In this document: one piece after another, positions 25,711-35,261 of the stretch | Numbering within the stretch: the first letter of the stretch is position 1 | How the letters are laid out: each line of letters opens with the position of its first letter | Assembly (NCBI RefSeq): GCF_016757215.1 | Contig: NZ_JAESIY010000001.1 | Span: forward strand, 186,001-250,000 | DNA: 64,000 bases | Origin: Fulvivirga sediminis | GTDB taxonomy: Bacteria; Bacteroidota; Bacteroidia; Cytophagales; Cyclobacteriaceae | Direction: 5' to 3' | The notes under the pieces: model-generated | Told to the model about the DNA's origin: nothing | Databases searched by the model: none | The model's input: only the letters and a program-made list of their open reading frames with translations | Program-made: the position numbers and the translations under genes

Positions 25711-26886
25711 TTACTTCAGGAATTCATATATTCCTGCCACTCCTTGTCCTCCGCCTACACAAGCGGTGACCATACCATATTTGCTGCCTTGTCTTCTTCT
25801 CATTTCATTGAGCAAAGTGATTGATAGGCGTGCTCCTGTGCTACCAAGTGGGTGCCCCAAGGCAATAGCTCCACCGTTTACATTTACTTTAGACATGTCC
25901 ATTTCCAGATCACGTATTACGGATAAAGATTGAGCAGCGAAAGCTTCGTTTAGTTCTATTAAGTCAATGTCTTTAAGTTTTAGGCCTGCTCTGTCAAGTG
26001 CTTTAGGCACTGCATAGGTAGGACCTACGCCCATAATACGGGGCTCTACTCCGGCTACAGCGTAGCTTACTAATCTGGCAATTGGCTCTAGTCCGAGTTC
26101 TTTCACTTTTTTCTCTGACATCACTACTACGAAAGCAGCACCATCATTAGTAGGAGATGAGTTTCCTGCTGTTACTGATCCGCCAGCGGCAAATACAGGC
26201 TTTAGTTTGCCTAAAACCTCCACGCTAGTATCCGCTCTTGGGCCTTCGTCAGTATCTACGGTGTATTCTCTATTCTTCTTTTTACCGTCTTCTACATAAG
26301 TTTCTTTTACGGTAATCGGCAATATTTCATCTTTAAACTTTCCTTCTTTCTGAGCTGCCACAGCTTTCATATGAGAGTTATAGGCAAACTCATCTTGCTC
26401 ATCTCTGGAGATTTTCCATTCTTGAGCTATCTGCTCAGCGGTAAGCCCCATGCTCGTGTAATAGTCAGGGTGCTCAGCAGCAATTTTATAATTTAATGCA
26501 GTTTTATACCCCATTACTGGCACCATAGACATGGATTCTGTTCCTCCTGCAATCACGACATCAGCCATGCCTGCATTAATCTTTGCTGAAGCTAGATGAA
26601 TAGCCTCTAAGCCAGAGCCACAATAACGGTTGATCACCATGCCTGGAGTGTCTATACCTAAGGCCATGAGGGAAATCATTCTACCCATCTGCATGCCTTG
26701 CTCTGCCTCTTGTACGGCATTACCTACTATGAGGTCGTCCACCATTTCATTTTCCAGGCCATCAATAGAGTTTACTAAATGTTTGATGGTTTCTACAGCC
26801 AGGTCATCTGGACGGGTGAAACGAAAGCCACCCTTTTTAGCCCGACCTACTGCTGTTCTATATCCTTTTATTATATATGCGTTCAT
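25711..26886 (-). CDS. fadA: Acetyl-CoA acyltransferase (3-ketoacyl-CoA thiolase)
   Basis: A 391-residue thiolase that cleaves 3-ketoacyl-CoA into acetyl-CoA and a shortened acyl-CoA. The acylated cysteine is in NRYCGSGLEAIHLA (about residue 90), the catalytic histidine in GGAIALGHPLGSTGAR (about 349), and the second cysteine in TACVGGGQG (about 379). It lies between the bifunctional dehydrogenase/hydratase and acyl-CoA dehydrogenase genes, so degradative thiolase fits better than biosynthetic acetoacetyl-CoA thiolase. A 170-base gap precedes it. Confidence 0.95.
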   Translation of the reverse strand: MNAYIIKGYRTAVGRAKKGGFRFTRPDDLAVETIKHLVNSIDGLENEMVDDLIVGNAVQEAEQGMQMGRMISLMALGIDTPGMVINRYCGSGLEAIHLASAKINAGMADVVIAGGTESMSMVPVMGYKTALNYKIAAEHPDYYTSMGLTAEQIAQEWKISRDEQDEFAYNSHMKAVAAQKEGKFKDEILPITVKETYVEDGKKKNREYTVDTDEGPRADTSVEVLGKLKPVFAAGGSVTAGNSSPTNDGAAFVVVMSEKKVKELGLEPIARLVSYAVAGVEPRIMGVGPTYAVPKALDRAGLKLKDIDLIELNEAFAAQSLSVIRDLEMDMSKVNVNGGAIALGHPLGSTGARLSITLLNEMRRRQGSKYGMVTACVGGGQGVAGIYEFLK

Positions 26887-27056
26887 TGTTTCTTTAGTTT
26901 TAGTGATTAGTATTTAGTAAATAGCTCCTAGTCTATTAGGGACTTTTCAAAGGCTGGACACTGCTTTTGCTCAACCTTTATATCCTTATAGCTACTCATT
27001 TTTAAATTGTTACTAACTTCTATGTACTAATTACTATCTGCTCAATACTATATTCT

Positions 27057-29456
27057 TTAATTTCTCAATGGTTTTCCAGTAGTTAAAATACTCTGAATTC
27101 TTTCCAATGTTTTCTTTTCTCCAGTGAGAGAAAGGAAGGCTTCTCTTTCTAAATCAAGAAGATATTGTTCTGATACTTCCTGAGGATAAGAAAGGTCTCC
27201 TCCACTCATTACATAGGCTATTTTATTGGCTATTTTCACATCGTGATCAGAGATGTATCTTCCCATTTTCATGCCGTGAACACCTGCCATAAATAAAGCC
27301 ATACCTGTTTTACCTTGTACTTTAATATTGGTTGCCTGAATAGGTTGCGTATAGCCTGCTTCAGCTAGTTCTAGTACAGTTGCTTTGGCTTCGGCTATTT
27401 GTCGGTCTTTATTAATAGTTATTTTATCTTTTGAACTTAATATGTTCATGCCTATGGCCTCATGAGCTGACGTGGCTACTTTGGCTGTAGCTATGTTCAT
27501 AAATGAGTTTTGTAATGCATTGAGCTCTACATCACCAGCCTCTAGGGAGTCAGATACTCTCTTAGTAAGTTCTTTAGTACCGCCGCCGCCAGGTATAAGG
27601 CCAACGCCTACTTCCACCAGACCTATGTAGGTTTCTGCTGCTGCTTGTACTACATCAGAGTGCATAGTCATTTCACAACCACCACCGAGAGTAAGTCCGT
27701 GAGGAGCTACTACTACAGGTACCGATGAATACCTTACGCGCATCATGGTGTTTTGGAAGTGCCTGATCATGAAGTCTACTTCATCATATTCCTGCTCTAT
27801 GGCATACATGAAGATAAGCCCGAGGTTGGCCCCTGCTGAGAACTGTGCGCCTTGGTTTCCTATAACCAAGCCATGGTAGTCTTTTTCTGCCATATCAATG
27901 GCTTTGTTAATTCCTTCTACTACTTCGCTGCCCAGTGTATTCATCTTACTGTGGAATTCTATATTGAGAACTCCATCTCCAAGGTCGAAAATGGAAGCTC
28001 CAGCATTACTCCAAAGTTTTTTGCTTCCTCTGATATCATCTAGAATAATATATTCTTCGGCTCCAGGTATAGCTTTATATGATTTAGACTCTATATCATA
28101 ATAATGCTTCAGGCCATCTTTAACGGTGTAAAAGGCGTCAAACCCTGCATCGAGCATGTCGTATACCCATTGGTTAGGCTTATAGCCCATTTCTTCCATT
28201 TTTTCAATGGATTTTTTTACGCCTACAGCGTCCCAGGTAGAAAATGGGCCTACTTCCCAACCAAAACCAGCACAGATAGCGTCATCAATTTTATAAAGCT
28301 CATCGGCAATTTCCGGAATACGGTTAGACACATAGGTGAATAGAGCATAGAATGAGTCTCTATAGAATTCACCTGCTTTATCTTTACCGGCAAATAGGGC
28401 TTTGAACCTTTCTTTTAAATTGTCTATAGGTTTGGTGGCTTCAAGGGTGGCGAAGCTAGCTTTAGCTTTAGGCTTATATTCTAAAGTTTTTAGGTCAAGG
28501 GTAAGAATTTGAGTTTTACCTTTTTCATCCTTAGTCTTTTTATAGAAGCCTTGTCCTGTTTTATCTCCAAGCCACTTGTTTTCTTCTAATTTGGAAACTA
28601 CTTCTGGTAGTTTGAAAATTTCCCTTCCTTCATCATTAGGCAGCCCTTGATATAGTCCGTTAGCTACTTTTATTAATGTATCAAGACCTACTACATCAGA
28701 GGTTCTAAAGGTAGCGGATTTTGGCCTTCCTATTACCGGTCCTGTAAGTTTGTCTACTTCATCTACATTGAGATCTAGCTTTTGCATAGTATCTATTACC
28801 TTAAGGATGGCATAAATACCTACACGGTTAGCTATAAAGGCAGGCGTGTCTTTACATAGTACGGTAGTTTTTCCTAAATACAAATCTCCATAGTTCATGA
28901 AGAAATCTACTATCTCAGGATCTGTTTTAGGTGTTGGGATAACTTCAAGTAACTTTAAGTAGCGTGGTGGGTTGAAAAAGTGCGTGCCACAGAAGTGTTT
29001 TTGAAAGTCTTCGCTTCTACCATCAAGCATGAGGTGGATAGGAATACCAGAAGTGTTAGATGTGATAAGCGTGCCTGGCTTGCGGTACTTTTCTACTTGG
29101 TCAAATACCTTTTTCTTAATATCCAAGTTTTCTACCACTACCTCTATGATCCAGTCATAGTCTTTGATCTTTTCCATGTCATCATCAAAGTTTCCTAAAG
29201 AAACTCTGCTGGCGAAGGCATTGTCATACAGTGGTGCAGGTTTAGATTTTATAGCAGTGTCAAAAGATTGTTGTACAATCCTGTTTCTTACTACTTTGTC
29301 TTCTTGGGTGAGTCCTTTTTTCTTTTCCTGCTCGTTGAGTTCACGAGGGACAATATCCAACAAGAGCACCTGTACTCCAATATTCGCGAAGTGACATGCT
29401 ATGCGGGAACCCATGATTCCCGAACCTAACACGGCTACTTTGTTAATTCTTCTCAT
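27057..29456 (-). CDS. 3-hydroxyacyl-CoA dehydrogenase / enoyl-CoA hydratase (bifunctional)
   Basis: A 799-residue bifunctional beta-oxidation enzyme. The NAD-binding 3-hydroxyacyl-CoA dehydrogenase domain comes first (about 1-310, GSGIMGSRIACHFAN, then FFNPPRYLKLLEVIPTP). A second HAD C-terminal domain follows (about 360-460). The crotonase domain is at the C-terminus (about 490-690), with the oxyanion segment GNQGAQFSAGANLG and GLTLGGGCEMTMHSD. This order is the reverse of E. coli FadB and is normal for Bacteroidota. It starts 25 bases after the MarR gene and belongs to that operon. Confidence 0.96.
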   Translation of the reverse strand: MRRINKVAVLGSGIMGSRIACHFANIGVQVLLLDIVPRELNEQEKKKGLTQEDKVVRNRIVQQSFDTAIKSKPAPLYDNAFASRVSLGNFDDDMEKIKDYDWIIEVVVENLDIKKKVFDQVEKYRKPGTLITSNTSGIPIHLMLDGRSEDFQKHFCGTHFFNPPRYLKLLEVIPTPKTDPEIVDFFMNYGDLYLGKTTVLCKDTPAFIANRVGIYAILKVIDTMQKLDLNVDEVDKLTGPVIGRPKSATFRTSDVVGLDTLIKVANGLYQGLPNDEGREIFKLPEVVSKLEENKWLGDKTGQGFYKKTKDEKGKTQILTLDLKTLEYKPKAKASFATLEATKPIDNLKERFKALFAGKDKAGEFYRDSFYALFTYVSNRIPEIADELYKIDDAICAGFGWEVGPFSTWDAVGVKKSIEKMEEMGYKPNQWVYDMLDAGFDAFYTVKDGLKHYYDIESKSYKAIPGAEEYIILDDIRGSKKLWSNAGASIFDLGDGVLNIEFHSKMNTLGSEVVEGINKAIDMAEKDYHGLVIGNQGAQFSAGANLGLIFMYAIEQEYDEVDFMIRHFQNTMMRVRYSSVPVVVAPHGLTLGGGCEMTMHSDVVQAAAETYIGLVEVGVGLIPGGGGTKELTKRVSDSLEAGDVELNALQNSFMNIATAKVATSAHEAIGMNILSSKDKITINKDRQIAEAKATVLELAEAGYTQPIQATNIKVQGKTGMALFMAGVHGMKMGRYISDHDVKIANKIAYVMSGGDLSYPQEVSEQYLLDLEREAFLSLTGEKKTLERIQSILTTGKPLRN

Positions 29457-29481
29457 TGTTGATTTTACGGTTTTCAGTTGT

Positions 29482-29913
29482 TTATATTTTATTATGTTCT
29501 ATAGTCCTATTAATGGTTTCAATAACTTCAAAAAAGGTGTTTAATTTTTCATTTGAAATTTCTTCCTTAAGATGGTTATTAAAAGCCAGTACGGTTTGTC
29601 TTGAAAATTCCTTTTTGCGTTTGCCTACATCAGTGAGGTGTATTCTAACAGATCGTTTATCAGAGGCATCGGGTTTTCTGTAGATTAGACCTTTCTCTTC
29701 CATATTTTTCAGCACTCTCGTGAGGCTTCGGGATTCTAAACCCATAAGCGGCGCTATTTTGGTTGCAGGTGTGCCCTCTTTTGATGAAATATTGAGAAGG
29801 ACAAATCCTATTGAAGTAGTTATTTCTTCCTTGGCCGCTTGCTGATTATACATTCTTGATATAGCATGCCAAGTGGTCTTTATATTATGATCTATAGTTT
29901 CTTCTCTCTTCAC
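29482..29913 (-). CDS. MarR family transcriptional regulator
   Basis: A 143-residue winged-helix repressor. The helix-turn-helix and wing are visible in GTPATKIAPLMGLESRSLTRVLKNMEEKGLIYRKPDASDKR (shown by its key parts RVLKNMEEKG and DKRSVRIHLT). It is the first gene of the operon with the three beta-oxidation enzymes and is likely to repress it in the absence of an acyl-CoA or fatty-acid signal (inference from position). A TATGCATGCATA palindrome lies 45-56 bases upstream of its start. Confidence 0.9.
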   Translation of the reverse strand: MKREETIDHNIKTTWHAISRMYNQQAAKEEITTSIGFVLLNISSKEGTPATKIAPLMGLESRSLTRVLKNMEEKGLIYRKPDASDKRSVRIHLTDVGKRKKEFSRQTVLAFNNHLKEEISNEKLNTFFEVIETINRTIEHNKI

Positions 29914-29938
29914 TGCAATCGTTTTAAAGTGCGCTTAA

Positions 29939-29969
29939 CAAATATAACTAAATATGTTATGCATGCATA
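29939..29969 (-). promoter_or_regulatory. MarR-operon promoter with palindromic operator
   Basis: On the minus strand the -7 box TATATTTG is at 29939-29946. A perfect 12-bp palindrome TATGCATGCATA at 29958-29969 fills the region between -7 and the expected -33 position, where no TTG is found. A repressor bound there would block the promoter, which fits autoregulation of the fatty-acid operon. Confidence 0.55.
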
Positions 29970-30187
29970 CTAATTGTTTGAGAAATTTTTTTAGTGTAAT
30001 TAAACGCTCCTCAGGCGGTAATTCATGCTCTTATTTCCATCAAATAGAGGTTGAAATACTCAAGAACGATTTTCAAAAGATCAATTTATGTCAATTAATA
30101 TAAGAAAAAAGGCAGGATATTTTTATAATGTTATTTCTTTGAAAGTTGTTATCAAATCAGTTATTGAATAAAAAGTAGCTTTGAGTT

Positions 30188-31453
30188 ATGAGGAGAACAA
30201 CCATCCGTTTGCTAGTCATATTGGCAGCTATATCTATCATAGGTATTGTAGTGACTCAAACCTATTGGTTTAAACAGGCCTTTAATACCGAAACGGAGCG
30301 TTTTGATAGAGAAGTGAATACGGCTCTTTATCATGTAGCACAAAGCTTTTTTAAATTAACTGATGCAGAACCTGCAAATAATCCCATCAAACAGCTTTCT
30401 ACTAATTATTATGTGGTAATGATTAACAATGAAATAGATGCGGGCCTTTTAGAGCATTTATTAAGATCTGAGTTTGAAAAAAGGAATATCTCTGCAGATT
30501 TTGAATACGGTATTTATGACTGCACCAGCGATAAGATGGTGTATGGTAGTTATGTTTCTATGACTCCGGATAGGCCTGTTTCCTCTACCACTATGCTACC
30601 TAAGTGGAAGAATCAGAATTATTATTTTGGTGTACAGTTTCCGAATAAAGCTTCTTTCATCACTGATAGGATGGGTATATGGATATTTTCTTCTACTGTG
30701 CTTTTCACAGTGGTAATATTTTTTGCTTATGCTCTTTTCGTGATTTTAAAACAAAAGAGGCTTTCAGAAATTCAGAAGGATTTTGTTAATAACATGACTC
30801 ATGAATTTAAAACGCCAATTGCTACTATAGCTTTATCTACAGATGTACTTAAAGATCCAAGTATTGTAGAGCAGCCAGAAAGGCTTAGAAATTATGCTAT
30901 GATCATAGAAAATGAAAACCTTCGCTTGAAGCATCAGGTGGAGCGAGTGCTGCAAATGGCCAACTTAAACAAGCATGAAATTAGTCTGAAATCAGAGTTG
31001 GTGAATGTGCATCATATCATAGAAGATACTCAGAAGAGCATGATGCTTGGCTTAGGAGAAAAGGGGGGGGATATCATTTGCCAACTAGAGGCAGAAAATG
31101 CCGAAATTATGGGCGACAGGCTGCACCTCACTAATGTAGTTTTTAATTTGATAGATAATGCCATTAAATATTGTGCTACTAACCCTACGGTTATGATCAG
31201 TACACATAATGAAAATGGACGCGTTTTCATAGAAGTAAAAGACAATGGTATAGGCATTAGTAAGCAGCATCAAACTAAAATATTTGATCAGTTTTTCAGG
31301 GTGCCTACGGGAAATATTCATGATGTAAAAGGGTTTGGCCTGGGCTTGAATTATGTTAAAATAGTAACCAGAGCTCATAAAGGAACCATAGAAGTGTGCA
31401 GTGAACCTGATAGAGGAAGTACTTTTGAAATCAGTTTTTTAAATGTCAAATAG
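30188..31453 (+). CDS. Sensor histidine kinase
   Basis: A 421-residue membrane histidine kinase. Two membrane segments (about 7-27 and 163-187) flank a periplasmic domain of about 135 residues. The HisKA domain has the H-box NNMTHEFKTPIATI with phospho-acceptor His205, and the ATPase domain has NLIDNAIKY, DNGIGI and GFGLGLNYV. There is no HAMP domain, as in many Bacteroidota kinases. The stop overlaps the response regulator start by 11 bases. A TAGCTTTG -7 box ends five bases before the ATG, so the message may be nearly leaderless. Confidence 0.95.
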   Translation: MRRTTIRLLVILAAISIIGIVVTQTYWFKQAFNTETERFDREVNTALYHVAQSFFKLTDAEPANNPIKQLSTNYYVVMINNEIDAGLLEHLLRSEFEKRNISADFEYGIYDCTSDKMVYGSYVSMTPDRPVSSTTMLPKWKNQNYYFGVQFPNKASFITDRMGIWIFSSTVLFTVVIFFAYALFVILKQKRLSEIQKDFVNNMTHEFKTPIATIALSTDVLKDPSIVEQPERLRNYAMIIENENLRLKHQVERVLQMANLNKHEISLKSELVNVHHIIEDTQKSMMLGLGEKGGDIICQLEAENAEIMGDRLHLTNVVFNLIDNAIKYCATNPTVMISTHNENGRVFIEVKDNGIGISKQHQTKIFDQFFRVPTGNIHDVKGFGLGLNYVKIVTRAHKGTIEVCSEPDRGSTFEISFLNVK

Positions 31454-32120
31454 AAATATTTTACTGGTAGAAGATGATAGTAGTCTGGGTTTTGTAATTC
31501 AGGATAACCTGATACAACATGGCTATAAAGTGTCTCGTTGTTACAACGGCGATGAGGGGCTGTCTGTATACCAGAATGAGTCCTTTGATTTGTGCATTTT
31601 AGATGTAATGCTACCCAAGAAAGATGGCTTTACCCTGGCACAAGAGCTGCGAAAAATTGATAATGAAGTGCCGATTATTTTTTTAACGGCCAAAGCCATG
31701 CAGGAAGATAAACTGACAGGTTTTGAGGTAGGTGGCGATGACTATATTACCAAGCCATTTCATATGAGAGAGCTTATTTACAGGATTGAGGTTTTTCTTA
31801 AGAGAACTAGCCGTAAGCCAGGTGTCTCCACTTTCGCTATAGGCAAGTATGTCTTCGATCATTCCAACCTTAGTCTGAAATTGCATGGTAAAGAAAAAAT
31901 GCTTACTCAAAAAGAAGCTGATGTTCTAAGAGTTCTATGTTCTCATAAAGGGGAAGTAGTAAAGAGAGAAGATATTTTGAAGGAGGTATGGGGAAGTGAT
32001 GATTACTTTGTTGGCCGTAGCATGGATGTTTTTATTTCTAAACTAAGAAAATACCTTAAAGATGATCATTCAGTAGAGATTATTAACCATCATGGTGTAG
32101 GCTTTAAATTTCTATGCTAA
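31443..32120 (+). CDS. Response regulator, OmpR/PhoB family
   Basis: A 225-residue DNA-binding response regulator. The receiver domain has the acidic pair in VEDDSS, phospho-acceptor Asp54 (CILDVMLPKKDG), the conserved T/K segment FLTAKA, and the ITKPF lysine. The C-terminal winged helix (about 130-225) has REDILKEVWG and DVFISKLRKYL. It is cognate to the kinase just upstream, with which it overlaps by 11 bases. The target genes are unknown. Confidence 0.96.
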   Translation: MSNRNILLVEDDSSLGFVIQDNLIQHGYKVSRCYNGDEGLSVYQNESFDLCILDVMLPKKDGFTLAQELRKIDNEVPIIFLTAKAMQEDKLTGFEVGGDDYITKPFHMRELIYRIEVFLKRTSRKPGVSTFAIGKYVFDHSNLSLKLHGKEKMLTQKEADVLRVLCSHKGEVVKREDILKEVWGSDDYFVGRSMDVFISKLRKYLKDDHSVEIINHHGVGFKFLC

Positions 32121-32166
32121 AACTATATAAAGTAGTAATTACTAAAAATATTGGTAAATTTACTTT

Positions 32167-33222
32167 ATGGATCGAGATTATAGAAAAGGAAGAGGATCAC
32201 AAATTCAAACCAAGAATCCTTATCTAAGTCAGGAGTACGTAACAGAGCACTGGGAAGGGCTGGATGAAGAACTGCTGATGGAGCAAATTCCTACTCAGAT
32301 TTTATATGAGACTCCCAAAAAAATAGTAAACAAGGTAGAAAGCCCTGACGTAGGTATGGCCTATTCATTGAATCCATATCAGGGGTGTGAGCATGGCTGT
32401 ATCTATTGTTATGCTCGTAAAACACATGAATATTGGGGGTATAATGCAGGTCTTGATTTTGAAACAAAAATAATAGTTAAGAAAAATGCCCCTGAGCTTC
32501 TAGAGAAGCATTTTCTTCAAAAATCATGGAAACCTGAAACCATTATGCTATCTGGTAATACTGACTGTTATCAGCCAATAGAGAGGAAATTAGGGATTAC
32601 AAGGAAACTGCTAGAGGTCTTTTTGAAATACAGGAACCCGGTTGGCATTATTTCTAAGAATGTAACTATGCTCAGAGATCTTGATATCCTGAGTGAATTG
32701 GCAAAGCTTAATTTGGTGAGAGTAACTTTGTCGATCACCTCTTTAGATGAAAAGTTGAGGTCTAAACTAGAACCTCGGACAGCAAGTGCAGCCAGAAAGC
32801 TGAAGGCTATAGAGCAAATGACCAAAGCAGGAGTACCAGTGTCGATTATGAATGCTCCTATTATTCCAGGTTTAAACCATCATGAAATTCCTCAGATCAT
32901 AAAAGCTGCGGCAGATCATGGAGCTGTTTCTGCAGGCTACACTGTGGTCAGGCTCAATGGATATATTGGAGAAGTCTTTGAAGATTGGCTGAGGAAGAAC
33001 TTTCCTGACCGATTTGATAAGGTGTGGAACCAAATCTGTGAAGTTCACGGTGGAAATGTAAATGATAGTGAGTTTGGTCGTAGGATGCGTGGATCCGGGC
33101 AGATATCTGATATAATCTCACAGCTTTTTCATGCTTCAGTAGAGAGGCACATGAAAGGGCGTCATGTCCCTACAATGGATACCTCGCTTTTTAGAAGAGG
33201 AGGCCATTATAAGTTGTTTTAA
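32167..33222 (+). CDS. Radical SAM protein, PA0069 family
   Basis: A 351-residue radical SAM protein with the cluster-binding cysteines in GCEHGCIYCYARKTHEYWG (CxxxCxxC). The N-terminal region resembles spore photoproduct lyase-like members of the PA0069/Rv2578c family, whose substrate is not established. It includes PKKIVNKVESPDVGMAYSLNPYQG, a common pattern here. It lies 46 bases after the response regulator and may be cotranscribed. Its stop and that of the convergent 7TM-DISM gene share four bases. Confidence 0.88.
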   Translation: MDRDYRKGRGSQIQTKNPYLSQEYVTEHWEGLDEELLMEQIPTQILYETPKKIVNKVESPDVGMAYSLNPYQGCEHGCIYCYARKTHEYWGYNAGLDFETKIIVKKNAPELLEKHFLQKSWKPETIMLSGNTDCYQPIERKLGITRKLLEVFLKYRNPVGIISKNVTMLRDLDILSELAKLNLVRVTLSITSLDEKLRSKLEPRTASAARKLKAIEQMTKAGVPVSIMNAPIIPGLNHHEIPQIIKAAADHGAVSAGYTVVRLNGYIGEVFEDWLRKNFPDRFDKVWNQICEVHGGNVNDSEFGRRMRGSGQISDIISQLFHASVERHMKGRHVPTMDTSLFRRGGHYKLF

Positions 33223-35066
33223 TTCAGGTGGGCAGTAAAAAGATCATGGATAAGTATGTTCGAGCTGTCTGCAGACTGGTATACACTTTCAATTTTCTTT
33301 TTGAAGTTCCAAACCGTATTACGACGAAGATCTAGCATCTCACTGAGTTCGTCTAGAGTGTAATCAACATCTTTGTTATTGGTAATATAAAGTATATAAA
33401 AGGCCTTTTCAATAGGAAATTTTATTCGATGAAATACGGTGTGGCTGGTTATCGATTCGTCATAACCACATTTAGAACACCTTCTAGCTAATTTTGATTG
33501 TCCGTCTGAATATTTGGTGTTACCACATTTCTGACATTCATAACCAGCCCCCCATTTAAGCTTTTCAAGAAATTTATAACAACTAATTTTATCAGGGAAA
33601 ATATTATTAAACTGTTCCGGAGTCAGGTTTTTATTGATTAGCCGGTCTTGGAGAATTTCCTTTATATTGTTTTTTAACTTCCAGTTATCCAGGTCTAACA
33701 TAGAGTTAATCTTATTAATCTCGTTAGTTTGCTCATACAGCTTTTGATTGCTTTGCTCCAAAAGCAGATTTTTTTCTTCTAGCTGCTTGGTTCTTTTGGC
33801 TACCAGGTTTTCCAGCTCCTTATTTACCTTGTCTTTCAGTTTTACATTTTCCTGGTGCTGAATTAGCGTTCTTTTAAGAGCCCTATCACGGTTATCTTTT
33901 AGTATTCTTACCCTATCGCTCAGGGCGAAGCTTAGAAACAACATTTCAAACAAGAAGCATATGTGCAGGCTGTAATAGGTGATGATATTGAAAGGCAAAA
34001 AGGTAAGATTAAGCAAAGCTTTGAACAAAAATCCCAAGAACAACATGCCATAAGCCATTACGAAAAAACGGGCGGGTTTATAACCTCTTATAAGTACGTA
34101 AATGCCTGCATAGAAAATGAGAGAGAGCGGAATGATTTCTATGTTTCTTTTCTCAAACATAGAATTATCAATGAAAAGAGCATATAAAAATAATGCAGTT
34201 CTCAGCACAATAGTCCATTGCAAAATGATATGCAACTTAGGGGCCCTTACTTTGGTGTTTAAAAACCTCTGACCAAATACCAGTGACCAGAAAATAAGCA
34301 GAAAGAGAGCAAAACCATAGGCAATCTGATTCCAGTCAGGCCAGTTAGGCCATAGGTATTGGTACGCTATGCCATCTACGCACATAGCATACACGCCCAC
34401 ACTTAGAATATAAAATGTGTAAAAAAGATATTTGCTTTCGCGAATGGCTGTGTAAATGAGTAAGTTATAAAGGCTGATAATTAATATCATGCCATAAAAT
34501 AGACCATAGAGGTAATACTCATTAAGTGAATAATGAATGAATCTGTTGATGGTTCTAAGGGCTATTCTCACATCGGCCTTGGTGGCTGAGCGAAACATGA
34601 AATAAAACTCTTGTGTACCTTTAAGCTCTGAATCTAGTGGTATTTCAAAGTTTTTATGTAAAAAAGGTTTCTGATCAAAATTGTAGCGATCGCCTAAAAT
34701 GAGCTTTTTATATTTTCCGTTTTTATTGGGTATATAGGCTTCTATGTGGTCTATAGTTTGGTCATAAAACTCAATAATCCACTGCTTTTGTGTTCCTTCA
34801 GGAAATCGCACCTTCATTTTTACCCAATAGGTAGAGCTAGGGTCAAAATCTTTCACAGCAAAGTTTTGATTGCTTCTGAAGAGTTCAGGTTCGTGCTTCA
34901 GTTTTTCGAATGACGTTTTTCCGGTAGCATCCTGATAAAATTTTAAGTGATTGATGGCCACAATTTTTTCTTCTTGCTCACTGTTGAGTCTGATAATCTG
35001 ACCATTTACCTCCGCACAAATCAGTAAAAAAAATATACTGATAGAAAAATTTCTAAGTAGCTTCAT
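33219..35066 (-). CDS. 7TM-DISM receptor fused to IS1595-type transposase zinc-ribbon/HTH module
   Basis: A 615-residue membrane protein. A signal peptide (about 1-22) leads to an extracellular 7TMR-DISMED2 domain (about 35-175), seven membrane helices (about 185-395) and a coiled coil (about 400-475, KRTKQLEEKNLLLEQSN). Residues of about 481-600 form a Zn_Tnp_IS1595-like module: EQFNNIFPDKISCYKFLEKL, a zinc ribbon with Cys511, Cys514, Cys530 and Cys533 (CQKC and CSKC), ITSHTVFHRIKFPIEKAFY, and a helix-turn-helix TLDELSEMLDLRRNTVW. The transposase DDE domain is absent. The likely job is a membrane-bound signal-responsive DNA-binding protein (inference). It is divergent from the DISM kinase gene at 35262. 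Confidence 0.85.
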   Translation of the reverse strand: MKLLRNFSISIFFLLICAEVNGQIIRLNSEQEEKIVAINHLKFYQDATGKTSFEKLKHEPELFRSNQNFAVKDFDPSSTYWVKMKVRFPEGTQKQWIIEFYDQTIDHIEAYIPNKNGKYKKLILGDRYNFDQKPFLHKNFEIPLDSELKGTQEFYFMFRSATKADVRIALRTINRFIHYSLNEYYLYGLFYGMILIISLYNLLIYTAIRESKYLFYTFYILSVGVYAMCVDGIAYQYLWPNWPDWNQIAYGFALFLLIFWSLVFGQRFLNTKVRAPKLHIILQWTIVLRTALFLYALFIDNSMFEKRNIEIIPLSLIFYAGIYVLIRGYKPARFFVMAYGMLFLGFLFKALLNLTFLPFNIITYYSLHICFLFEMLFLSFALSDRVRILKDNRDRALKRTLIQHQENVKLKDKVNKELENLVAKRTKQLEEKNLLLEQSNQKLYEQTNEINKINSMLDLDNWKLKNNIKEILQDRLINKNLTPEQFNNIFPDKISCYKFLEKLKWGAGYECQKCGNTKYSDGQSKLARRCSKCGYDESITSHTVFHRIKFPIEKAFYILYITNNKDVDYTLDELSEMLDLRRNTVWNFKKKIESVYQSADSSNILIHDLFTAHLN

Positions 35067-35261
35067 GAGAAAAAAGTAGGTAACTTTTATGTAACAGTGA
35101 AAATCGAGAAATAAATCGTTAACCGCCAGTGGAGTAAAGGAAGTAATTGTAATTTCATTTGAAAATAATATTCAGTGGAAATTTTATCATATTTCATCCG
35201 ATATAAAAGGGTTACTACTAGTAGGGGCAGCTGTAATTAAAGTCTAAAATAAATCTGGATA

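Noticed and set aside
26928-26999. A 23-residue minus-strand open frame between the thiolase and bifunctional genes (MSSYKDIKVEQKQC...)
   Set aside because: Too short, no recognised family, and no conserved context, although its composition is protein-like.
33222-33626. Insertion sequence or transposase gene
   Set aside because: Only the zinc-ribbon/HTH module of an IS1595 transposase is present, inside a receptor protein; no DDE domain, terminal inverted repeats or target duplications were seen.
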